A stretch of DNA of 45,665 nucleotides from contig WJIJ01000009.1 in the NCBI GenBank assembly GCA_014730345.1, positions 1 through 45,665 of the forward strand. The letters run 5' to 3'. The position numbers and the translations under genes are program-made. Positions 24,342 to 35,600 of the stretch are shown one piece after another (position 1 is the stretch's first letter; each line of letters begins with the position of its first letter). Source of the stretch: Candidatus Zixiibacteriota bacterium. Lineage in GTDB: Bacteria; Zixibacteria; MSB-5A5; UM-FILTER-46-8. The notes beneath the pieces are model-generated. The model saw only the letters and a list, made by a program, of their open reading frames with translations, did no database searches and was not told where the DNA came from.

Positions 24342-25988
24342 ATGTTTATCGATGCTGATAACATAAATATTTTACTGATGCTATTGCCCGTATTAGCCTA
24401 CGCGGAGATACATTACCGTTTCCGGGGTCTGCCGAGTTTACTTCATAAAGCTGAGCCGGAGATAATCCTCGACTGCCCCCGCCGACTTGAACCGGGGAAG
24501 GAACTGCCAGTCAGTTTGATAATCAAGGATGCCGATAAATACCCGGTAACTATCCACTCTATCGAAGCCAGCCCTATTTCGGAGGACGAGGAAATCAAAA
24601 GGGTGCTTAAATTAATAAGCGAAAGCTTCGAGGTGCGTGATTATCTTTACCACAAGGTTATCCCCATTAAAAATGACATTATCCCCAAAAGGGAATTTGA
24701 CCTGGAGTTGAAGGTTAAATATTCCCTCACCAATGAACTTCTCGAAGCCTCCAGCGATAACCATACCGGGACCAGCCACAAACCACTGCGCGTGTTCAAT
24801 TCCAAAGAACCCTGGCCCCGGGAGCCGGGTTGGTACACGGGGGATATTCATACGCATTCGGACGCCACCGATGATTTCGTGGAATTCGGAGCGCCCATAC
24901 CTCTTTACGCCAGAAACGCCGCGTCCATAGGTATCGACTGGGTAGCTGTAACCGACCACTCGTATGATATCGACGATGAACCCGGTAAATGCTACGCCCC
25001 CGACCCTGATCTAAAACGGTGGAAAAACCTCGCCGAGAAGGTAAAACGGGTTAACGGCGAATCCGATATCGTCTTTTTGCTTGGCGAAGAAGTTTCCTGC
25101 GGCAGTGAAGAGAACCACAACATCCACCTGATAGGGCTGGATATCCAGAAGTTTATCCCCGGATTCGGCGATTCGGGCGAGAGCTGGTTCCATAACCGAC
25201 CTAATCAAACCGCCAATGATGTTATCCAGGAGATAATCGCTCAGGGCGGATTCGCAATCGCCGCCCATCCCGGGGAGTGTCCTGCTTTCCTGGAGAAGTT
25301 ACTGCTTAACCGGGGACCGTGGCGCTACCAGGATTTAAACAATCCCAACCTCAGGCATTTCCAGGTTCTCAATGGGCGGCGTACGGAATCGTTCCGCGAC
25401 GGTCTAAAGCAGTGGATCAAAATCCTTCTGGAGGGGAAAAAGAAATTTATCGTAGCCGGTTCCGATGCTCATGGCAATTTCAACCGGCTCCGGCAGATAA
25501 AAACCCCTTTTCTGAGCATGCGCGAGAGCGATCACCAGATTTTTGGAATTTCCCGAACCATCGTCTTTTTGGGCGAGCAGCCTTTAAACAAAGAAAATTT
25601 AATCAATGCCCTGCTGGGAGGAAACTGCGTTATATCCGATGGGCCTTTCCTGAACCTCTACTTTCAAAACAGCATGGGAAACCGGATTATCCCCGGAAAT
25701 TCCATTCCAAACTTCGCGGAATCCAATTTTGAACTTTACGCGTCACTGATCAGCAGTGAGGAATTCGGCGATTTCGAAAGGTTTGTTGTCTACAGCGGCG
25801 TTAATGGGGTCAGCAATGAAGATATTTTCTATGAACGAACCGAATTCAAGGATAAAAGGCGAATCCTGTTGTCGGATTTCAATCTCGAAGGGGAGTTCAC
25901 CGAACATTTCCATGGATACATCAGGGGGGAGTTAACCACCGATAAGGGCCATATCTGTCTTACTAATCCGATCTGGATTCAGGCTTAG
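24342..25988 (+). CDS. PHP-domain metallohydrolase, CehA/McbA type
   Basis: A 548-residue protein. The PHP phosphoesterase domain lies about 162-430, with a full set of metal ligands: 'GDIHTHSDATDD', 'VTDHSYDID', the Glu in 'LLGEEVSC', 'NIHLIGLD', 'IAAHPGE', and 'GSDAHGN'. This matches the CehA/McbA family of phosphodiesterases and esterases. About 160 N-terminal residues form a beta-rich, Ig-like region, and the C-terminus (about 440-548) is another beta-sandwich, as often seen in the family. There is a short hydrophobic N-terminal stretch but no clear signal peptide. The start codon has a weak binding site. Its last 26 bases are shared on the opposite strand with the response regulator gene, a convergent overlap. 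Confidence 0.88.
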   Translation: MFIDADNINILLMLLPVLAYAEIHYRFRGLPSLLHKAEPEIILDCPRRLEPGKELPVSLIIKDADKYPVTIHSIEASPISEDEEIKRVLKLISESFEVRDYLYHKVIPIKNDIIPKREFDLELKVKYSLTNELLEASSDNHTGTSHKPLRVFNSKEPWPREPGWYTGDIHTHSDATDDFVEFGAPIPLYARNAASIGIDWVAVTDHSYDIDDEPGKCYAPDPDLKRWKNLAEKVKRVNGESDIVFLLGEEVSCGSEENHNIHLIGLDIQKFIPGFGDSGESWFHNRPNQTANDVIQEIIAQGGFAIAAHPGECPAFLEKLLLNRGPWRYQDLNNPNLRHFQVLNGRRTESFRDGLKQWIKILLEGKKKFIVAGSDAHGNFNRLRQIKTPFLSMRESDHQIFGISRTIVFLGEQPLNKENLINALLGGNCVISDGPFLNLYFQNSMGNRIIPGNSIPNFAESNFELYASLISSEEFGDFERFVVYSGVNGVSNEDIFYERTEFKDKRRILLSDFNLEGEFTEHFHGYIRGELTTDKGHICLTNPIWIQA

Positions 25989-26631
25989 CATCGGCAGATG
26001 ATTCTTCACTACTATTTTCCAATTCTTTCTCATTCTCATTGAAAAATTCGCCGAATTGTTTTTCGCGGCAGTCAGGACATATCGAGTGACTGAATTGCGC
26101 TTCGGAATTTTCGGACAGGTATTCTTCCAAAGCATGCCAGTATTGGCCGTCATCGCGGATTTTTTTGCACCAGGCGCAAATCGGGATAATTCCCTGCAAT
26201 TGGTGAACATTGGCGATAGCTTCATTGAGCTCTGTTATTTTTTCTTCGAGGGACAACTCCAGCTTCACCATCCTTTCCCCCACCTTAACCCGGGCGTGAA
26301 GCTCCGCTTTATCAAATGGTTTTATTACATAGTCATCCGCCCCCGATTCAAGTCCCCTTACAATATCATCCTTTTCACCTTTAGCGGTTAACATAATCAG
26401 GTATAAAAATCCGTGGGGCTTTCTTTCCCTTATATGGCGGCATACTTCGACCCCATCCATACCCGGCATCATCCAATCGAGAATAGCCAGATTAGGAGCT
26501 GAATCGGCCGATAGCTCCTTCAATGCATCATCGCCATTGGTGGTTACCACAACATCGTAACCCCACTTCTCGAGATTCGCCTTTAGAATCTTCCTGGATA
26601 CGTTATCGTCTTCTGCTATCAGAATTCTCAC
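25963..26631 (-). CDS. Response regulator with C-terminal Cys/His metal-binding motif
   Basis: A 222-residue protein. A receiver domain (1-120) has the acidic pair 'AEDD', phosphoacceptor D52 in 'LDWMMPGMDG', Thr in 'MLTAKGE' and Lys in 'VIKPFDKAE'. There is no helix-turn-helix, GGDEF or other output domain. A coiled linker (about 121-145) leads to a module 'IPICAWCKKIRDDGQYW', then 'FSHSICPDCREK': ligands C152, C155, H182, C185, C188. This motif is common at the end of sensor and receiver proteins in several phyla, but its function is not established; zinc binding is likely. The C-terminal tail is acidic and low complexity. The GTG start lies inside the end of the giant kinase gene (29-base overlap), so the pair is coupled. 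Confidence 0.93.
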   Translation of the reverse strand: MRILIAEDDNVSRKILKANLEKWGYDVVVTTNGDDALKELSADSAPNLAILDWMMPGMDGVEVCRHIRERKPHGFLYLIMLTAKGEKDDIVRGLESGADDYVIKPFDKAELHARVKVGERMVKLELSLEEKITELNEAIANVHQLQGIIPICAWCKKIRDDGQYWHALEEYLSENSEAQFSHSICPDCREKQFGEFFNENEKELENSSEESSADAKPESRSD

Positions 26632-29600
26632 TTGCGTTTTCTTTCCCCAGTATGCTCAATGCCGGAATCAAGTGCGAAACAGACGCTTCCAGCTTCCTGT
26701 AAACCGGCTTTATTTCCTCAAGCTTATTCTCTCGGCCCAATTGCTCCAGTTCGCTGGCATGCTCATAGGCATCCTGAGAGCCGAAATTACCCACCGAACC
26801 TTTAATGGAATGGGCGATTTCCGCGATTTTAACAGAATCGCCATTATCCACAGCTTCTTTCAGGACTTGCATATAATATCGGCAGTTTTCAGTGAAATCC
26901 CTTGCTAATTCAGCAAGTAATTCGTTATCGCCGTCGACCCCCTCAAGGGCTTTTTCCATGTCAAACGAGGGGTATTTATTTATATCATCATCCGGATCAA
27001 CAGCTTGAGGCGTTAAATCCTCTATATTGTCGATTATTTTGTACAGCTCGGCGGGTTTAATGGGTTTGGAAACATAGGAATCCATTCCAGCATTTATACA
27101 TTTCTCCCGGTCGCCCTTCATGGCATGAGCTGTCATTGCTACAATCGGGATATGCCCGCCCTGCTCCGACTCCATTTTCCTTATCTCAATAGACGCTTCC
27201 AAGCCATCCATCTCGGGCATTTGTACATCCATCAAAACCAGATCAAACTTCTCATTACGCAAGGCGGACAATGCTTTTAAACCATCCTCCACCACGACTA
27301 CGGTATGACCGCGTTTTTCAAGCAACCTAACCGCCAGTTTCTGGTTTACGGGGTTGTCTTCGGCCAGCAGGATGTGACGTTTTATAACATGTTCGTTATC
27401 CTCTTTTGTATCAACTTCAGACTCAACTTGCCTAATCTTTTCGGTAGTCTTTTCGCCCATAGCTTCGGATATGGCATTGAAAAGAACCGACTGCTTGATC
27501 GGCTTGGTTAAATAACCGTCCACACCCAACCTGCGATATTTCTTGCGTTCTTCGCCCAAACCTGCCGAGGTTAGAATTATTATCTTCGTTCCGGAAACAG
27601 CGGGATTTGCTCTTATGTTCTCGACCGTGTTCATGCCATTCATAACCGGCATCAAAGAATCAATGATGGCCAATCGGAAGGGTTCTCCCGCTTTTTGAGC
27701 ATGGATTAACATATCCAGCGCCTCTTGTCCATTATTGGCGGTATGGGGATTGAAGCTCCAGTTCTCGAATATCGCACTCAAAAGCTTCCTGTTGGTATCG
27801 TTATCATCGACCACCAATACCTTCAATCCATCGAGTTCGACAGTAGATTCTTCCTTAGCGGATACTAAAGTCCTTGATTCCTTCTGCAAATCAAAATATG
27901 CGGTAAAATGGAATGTGGAGCCTGGACCGCCCACATCCGGATTCGGGTTCGTTGGGCTCTCCACCCAGATACTCCCCTGCATCATCTCAACAAGTTGTTT
28001 GGAGATGGTCGTACCCAATCCAGTGCCGCCGTATTTGCGCGTCGTTGAACCGTCAGCCTGGGTAAAACTTTCGAAAATCGATTTCTGGCGCTCTTCCGGT
28101 ATGCCTATGCCTGTGTCGGAAATAGAGAAATGGAACAAAAGCCCCTGCTCTGACTGGGATTCCATTTCCGCCCTGAATACTACCTCGCCCTCATCGGTAA
28201 ATTTGATGGCGTTGCCTACGAGGTTGATAATTATCTGTCGCAGACGGGTGGGGTCCCCGACCAGATTATCCGGAACAAGCGGAGCTATATAATTCACAAG
28301 CTCCACTCCTTTATCGTATGCCCTGAATGCCAGGGTATCCATCGCCTGTTCAATACATTCACGCAGGGAGAAATCCACGTTTTCAAGTTCAAGCTGTCCG
28401 GCCTCAACCTTGGAAAAATCGAGGATATCATTGATAATAGTCAGAAGGTTATCGGCCGAGCTTTTAACCAGATCAAGGTAACCCCTTTGTTCGCTGGTCA
28501 GTTCGGTCCCCAGCGCTAACTCGGTCATGCCGATAACACCGTTCATCGGCGTTCGTATCTCGTGGCTCATATTGGCTAAAAATTCGCTTTTGGCGATACT
28601 TGCCGACTCCGCCCGAAGCGCCATATCGTTCGCCTGCTTAATCGCGTCCTCGAGTTGGGCGTTTATATTTTCAAGCTCAATATTAGCTTGCTCGGTGGCT
28701 TCTTTAGCCTCTATCAACTTGGTAATATCAATAAACGATTCGATACCGCCGATCACATCGCCATTATCATCTGTGATACTATTGGCGTTTTTCAAGATAG
28801 TCAACCTGCGCCCGTTCCTGGTGGTAACGACGCACTCCTTTTTCTGGATTGGCTTGGGAATACTTTCATCGAGCAGACTGCAATTATTCATGCAACGGTC
28901 GCCCTGCAGAATTGTACAGGGCTTGCCCACTATCTCTTCGGGCGCGTATCCCACGAGTTCGCTGAATTCCTCGTTAACGCTGGTTATGTTGCATTGATTA
29001 TCAACAGTAAACACCGCCGTCGCCACCGTCTCCAGAATCATCTCCTGGAACCGGTAAGCCTCTTTCAGTTTTGTTTCCGCTATTTTACGCTCGGTGATGT
29101 CAAAATTCACCCCTACCACCCGGACGGGTTTACCATCTTCATCGCGGGTTATCGCGGCCGCCCCCGCCAGCCAGCGTTTTTCGCCATCGGACCTGAGAAT
29201 CGGGAACTCGATACGGAACTCGGTCTCACCGCTAAGCGCGCTCTGGAAATCATCCAGAGCCTTCGGGAGCGCTTCCGGCAATACGCAATTTTTCCAGTCT
29301 TCAAAGGTATGGTTGAAGGATTCCCGGTCAACTCCAAACAGTGAAAACATCCGCTCATCCCATTCCAACCGGTCTTCTTCGACATTGTAATCCCATACAC
29401 CGATTCCGGTGCCCCTGGTAGCCAGAGCCAGACGCTCTTCGCTTATTCTCAGCGCTTCCTCAACTAACATTCGTTCGGTAATATCAATGGCCGTAGCCGC
29501 TATAAATTGTGGATTGCCGTTCTCATCAAATATAACCACCCCATTCATCAGCGTCGGGAACTCCCGTCCATCACGGGTAACATGCCATATCTCCCTCGAG

Positions 29601-32600
29601 TTAAAGCTTCCGGTTTCGAGCATGCCCTTATTGATCTCCCGTACTTCCTTCAGTTGCTCTTCGGTATGGAAAATATCAAGAGGCTTGCCGATTAACTCCT
29701 CGGTATCATAGCCGTGCATCTTCGCGAAATGTTCATTAACATAAATCAGCGTTCCATCGGGACTGGCAATACCGGTTCCATAACTCGCCCGGTCGGAGAT
29801 AGTCTTAAATTTGCTTATTTCCTCTTCCGCCTTTTTACGCTCTGTTATATCCCGGATCGTGCCTTCAATCCTTACCGGATCTCCTTTCTCATCCGCAACC
29901 AATTTGGCGTTCAAGGAACAGGGGACGGGTTTCCCATCTTTATTCTTCATGTAAATCTCGCGGTCGGTAATCAACCCGCTCTTATATAAGCCCTTCAAAA
30001 GTTCTTCTCGCTCTTCGGGATAATAATAAATCTCACTGGTTGCCTTACCGATTAATTCATCCGGGTCGTATCCCATCAAATGCTTGCACGACGGTGAAAC
30101 GGTAATTATCTCTCCGTTTGTGTCCACCTGAAAATAGAGGTCCATGAAAGACTCGAAAACCGAACGGTATTTCTTTTCGCTCTCCCTGATAGCCTGTTCC
30201 GCCTTTTTGGACTCTGTCAGGTCGAGCATTACCCCGATAATACCCGCCGGCTTACCCTCAGAATCGGAATATGTCGCCTTTGAAAACCGGAAATCGCGGA
30301 CTATATCATCCGCGCACTTAACCTCGGCTTCGTATACCTGCACGCCTGGGTTGTCAAGTAATTCCATATCCGCGCTATGATACTTCTTCGCGAGTTCCGC
30401 GGGGATTTCATTGGGAAGGTCAAAGACTGTCCTGCCGACCACCCTGTCCGGCTCAAGACCCAGGATAATCCTCGAAAATGCCTGGTTGCAACCGAGATAA
30501 ACTCCCCTTTTGTCCTTAAAGAACAATGGGTCGGGTATGGTATTGACCAGCGTTTCCAAAAATCTCAACTGTCCGCGCAGGGATTCTTCATTATGGCGTT
30601 TCTCGGTTACATCTTCCACAAGGGAAGCAACCCCGAGCGTATTGCCCTCGGTATCAGTTAATACCGTATTGTACCACTCACAAATACAAATCCGGCCGTC
30701 CTTGGTCGTATTTTCGTTAATATTATGTAATCCGCCCTCGCCCGAGAGAATTCTCTGCCAGAGCTGGCTCAATTCATCCTCAATTTCCGCGGGAAGTATT
30801 TTGCCTGATGGATGTTGCCCAAGCATCTCTTCCCTGGAATAACCGAATATTTTCTCCGCCGCCGGATTCCAGTCAGTAACCCTCATTTCAGTGTCCCACT
30901 CAATCACTCCGAGGGGCGTATATTTGAAATGAACCGCCAGCTTCTGGGCATATTCCCGGAGTTCTGCTTCCGCCCGTTTCCTCTCGGTAATATCCCTCGC
31001 TATAGCCACCAGCATAGTTCTGTTATCAGATTTTATGGACCTGATGAAAACTTCTACCGGGAAATCAACTCCATCCCGCCTCCTGTGCATAGTTTCCAAC
31101 TTGCCGAAACCGTCGGGGGATGCCATAATTCTTTCGAATTCTTTCCTCAATTCGCCGATGGAGAATTCCGGTTTTATATCGGCCGGTCCTTTGGTCAACA
31201 GTTCTTCACGGCTGTAATCGAGACTCTCGCAGGCAACTTTGTTTACATCTTCAAAATGCATCGTCTCGAAATTAATGATAAAGATGCTGTCGGCGGAATT
31301 ATCGAGAGCCGTACGGAACCGCTTCAACTTTTCCTCGAATTGTTTCCGAGAGATGTATGAGCCAATCATCTCCGCCGCGGTGGTTAAAAGCTTTATGTTC
31401 TCCTCTCCCCATTCACGCTCGCGGGTAGTATCATCAAAACCTATGTATCCATAGAACTTACCGCCTACCCAAAGCGGAAGAACCAGTATCGATAATATAT
31501 GCTGGGATTTCAGTATCTCCTGTTCAGGTTCAGGGAAATCCCTCACTATTCCGGAAACAGGCTTATTATTATTGAGGTTATTCCACCAGCGGGTAAAACC
31601 CGGATTGTAGGGGACATGTTGAAGCCCGGGATTATCAATTTCCGGCGAAATTCCATCGGCGCAAATTTCATAGACCTGGCGCATGCACATACCATCGGAA
31701 ACATCCTCGAAATTCTCGAACAGGTATATCCTGGATGCTTCCGAGGCTTTTAGCAGCGCCTCAAAAGCGTTATGGATAGCTTTGCTTATATCATCTTCAT
31801 ACAACAGGGCCTGTGATAAATCCTGGAGGGCTTGTTCGTACATCAACCTGATTTTCAATGCTTCTTCCGCGTGCCGGCGTTCGGTGATATCCGCCATCTG
31901 GACTATATGCCCTTCGCTGAACACCGAAATCTTGAAATCAACATATCGCCTCTGGCCATTTTTAGTTGCCACGGTAAACTCCGTCCGTCCCGCGCTACCA
32001 TGGCGCCTTAACCTGGAGATTTCCTCATAGACCGCGTTCCTGTATTGATCATTGGGATAAAGAGCCTCCAGCCATTTCTCAACATTCCGGATTTCCTCGT
32101 ATTCATAACCGACGAGTTTTTCGGCGGCTTCATTGTAAGACGTTAGCTGTCCCTCGTTTGAGAAGACAACCGTTGGTATGGGGCTCTTGGTGATTACCGC
32201 CGCCAAACGCTCTTCGCTGGCTTTTAATTCATCCTCAGCCCGCCTGCGAATTTCCTCTTCCTCCAGTTTCCGCAGCTTGGCGTCGAGTATCGGCGATATA
32301 AACGCGGCAATAGTCTCCAGCATCTTACGGTCAGAGTTGTTGTAATCACTATCCTTGTTAGCCACCATTATCAAACCGATAACTTCGCCGTGATGCAAAA
32401 TCGGCACCGCGATAACCCTGTTCATGGGAATATGCCCCCCGGGCACATTCAATTGTTCGTTGGAAATAAGGGTTTTTCCTTCAACCAGTGCGTTGCCCCA
32501 TATTCCCGCCCAGCTTTCTCTGGGGAAAACAAGGCTTTTATCGGGAACTTCGCACTTGTTCCAAACATCCCGCGTTAACGATGGCGATACGAGGTCTCCG

Positions 32601-35600
32601 GCTTTGTTAATGTAACCGAAAACTCCATGTAAACTCTTCAGCTTCTTCAGGCAGATTTCCATCACTTCCGCGAAAACATCATCGTCACCGGAATATGCTA
32701 AAAATGTATTGGCGATTTCATTTCTCAGTTCGAGTTCTTCCTGGTATCTGCGGATATCCTCTTCGGATTGTTTTTGCCCGGTTACATCATCATAAATAAC
32801 AACAATTTCGCCACTGCTCAACCGGTATACATAGCTATCCCGCCAATTGGCTATGCGATCATCATGATAGAAGACGCTGGGGAATTCCTCGGACTTCCCG
32901 GTTTCCCATACACGCTTAAGGATATCGTAGAAACCTAATTTGACACTGCTGGGGAATGTCTCCTTGAAACGTCTGCCAACCAGTTCATCACGCGATAAGC
33001 CTTCTATATCAAGCGATGCCTTATTCACATCGGTAATCAGGAAATCTTCGCCGCCGTCAACGGCCTCAAGCATCGCCACACCACTGCGCATATTGTTAAA
33101 TAATTCCCGTAAACGCTCCTCGCTGTTTTTAAGGTCGTGCTCCGCGGTAATCCTGTCAGTAACATCGCGCGAACAGGTCTGCAGTCCTATAAGACCTCCT
33201 GCTTCATCCAATAATGGCCTGGTGAAAGATTCAAACCAGATATACTTTCCATCCTTCCGGCGTATCCTGTATGTAATTTTAGTATCCTGTCTATTTAATG
33301 ATTGTGTATGAGACTCATTACGGATTCTAATGGCATCGTCAGGGTGGAACAAATCGTATGGAGAAATACCGATTAATTCATCCGGCTCGTAGCCGAGCAG
33401 TTCTTTAACCGAGGGCGATACATATTTATATATCCCGTCAACTTCATGGATGCATATCAAATCCTGAATATTGTCCGCCAAAAGACGGTATTGCTCTTCG
33501 CGTTCCTTTATAATTGCTTCCGCCCTCAGGCGTTCGCTGATGTCCCTGACAAATACGTATACTTTTCCACCCGAAATTGGTATGAAGTTCGCGCTGAGTT
33601 CCACTTCGGTTGTCGAACCATTCGAATGTTTTAGTAAGGTTTCGATACGCAGGAATCCTTTTTCAATTATTTCATCCACGCATTGTTTTATTCCTTCAGC
33701 ATCAAACTTACCGTCGATATCAGCGACTGTTTTGGTGGACAGCTCTTCTAAATTACAGCCAATCATATCGAGGAATGCCTTGTTCGCGTCTACGAAACGT
33801 CCCTCAATGTTGAAAACGCAGAATCCATCTATTGATGCTTCAAGCATGGTCTTATACTGCATCTCGACACGCTTAAGTTCTGTAATGTCCTTGGCTATCG
33901 ATGCCACCGCGGTGGGTTTGCCGTCCTCGCTGGATAGAAGCGACAGGGTTAGAAGAACATTTAACCTCTCCCCTGATTTGGTAATTCGTGTCCCCTCTAT
34001 ATTTTTAATCTCCTCATGTTTCTTGCAACGCTCAAGGAGTTCTTTGGAAGGTTCGGCGAAATCATCGGGGACAAGTACATCAATCGGTTGATTGATAATC
34101 TCTTCTCTCGTCCAGCCATAAATTCTCTCTACCTCTTTATTGAGATTCAAGATAACGCCATCGAGGCTTTCGATTATAATCGGATCCGCCGCGTCCATAA
34201 ATACCTTGGACATCTGACGCAACTTCATTTCGGCATTCTTGCGGCCGGTGATATCCTCGAACACCGCGATAAAATAGCCGGATTGAGGCGAAAAGATCGA
34301 AATCGATAACCATTTATTCAACGGTTCGAAATAAACCTCGAACTTCTCGCTTACACCCCCGAGCGCTACCCGGCCGTAGATGTCGAGGAAATGATATTCC
34401 GTATCCTTAATCCCCGGGAAGACCTCGGTTAGTTTCCTGCCTACGACAGTATCCCTCTTGATTCCGGTAATGGCGCAGAACGCGTCATTAATGTTGATAT
34501 ACTCCAGGTCGACAGGATTATTATTCTCGTCAGTTATAATCCGGCAATACGCATATCCGTTTAACATGTGCTCGAACAACGAACGGTATTTCGTCTCGCT
34601 CTTCGCCAATCCCTCCTGGGCGACTTTCCATTCATTAATATCCCATATTAAACCCTGGTAATGGGTAATATTACCATGTTTATCGCGGCGAATCCAGGTA
34701 CGGTCTTCTATCCAGCGCACGAAACCATCCCTGTGAACTACACGGTATTCCTGCCTGAAGCTTTCCCTGCCTTCTTCCGCTGAAAATTCCTTTACTTCTT
34801 CAGCTACTCTATGTAAATCTTCCGGATGAACCAAAGAAGCAAACTGCACCCTGCCGGATGTAAAATCTTCAGCGCTGTAACCGAACTGGTCGATATTCTC
34901 GGAAACATATTCAACACTCCAATTCTCGTCCGCCCGCCAGAGAAACGCGATTACCGGACTGTGCCGGACGATATCTTCAAGTTCTTTCCTCTTCCCGGAA
35001 ACCTCGGCCAGCGCCTTTTCCGCTCTTATTCTCTCGGTAATATCCCGGGCAATTGTCGAAGCCCCTATCACCCGGCCATCCTCGTTCTTGATAGGGGATA
35101 CTGTGAGGGATACATCGATTATCTTTCCATCCTTACGCCGCCGTCTGGTTTCATAGTTATGGAATTTCTCTCCCCTGCTTACCCTATCAAGCATCACTCC
35201 CGTTTCATCCGATGAACTTTCGGGCAATAAAAGCGAGATATTCTTCCCGATAATTTCATCCGCGGAATAACCATAAAGTCTTTCAGCCCCCGGGTTCCAG
35301 GTAAGTATCCTGCCGTTTAAGTCCTTGCCGATGATGGCATCATCGCTGGATTCAACAATGGAAACCAGCCTTTTTACATCTTGCTGGTTCCTGTATTCAA
35401 AGGTTATATTGCGCACGAATACCAGCCCGCCGGTTACATTGCCATCCTCATCTTTGCTGGGGGTAACCTGGAAGTTGTAACGCTGGTCGCCGAACTCGAA
35501 CTCCCCTCCCGATTTGCGTCCATCCAATGCCGCCTTATAATGCGGTTCAAGAGTATCACAGAGTTCTTTGGGCAATGTTTCCCTGAGCGCTTTGCCCTCG

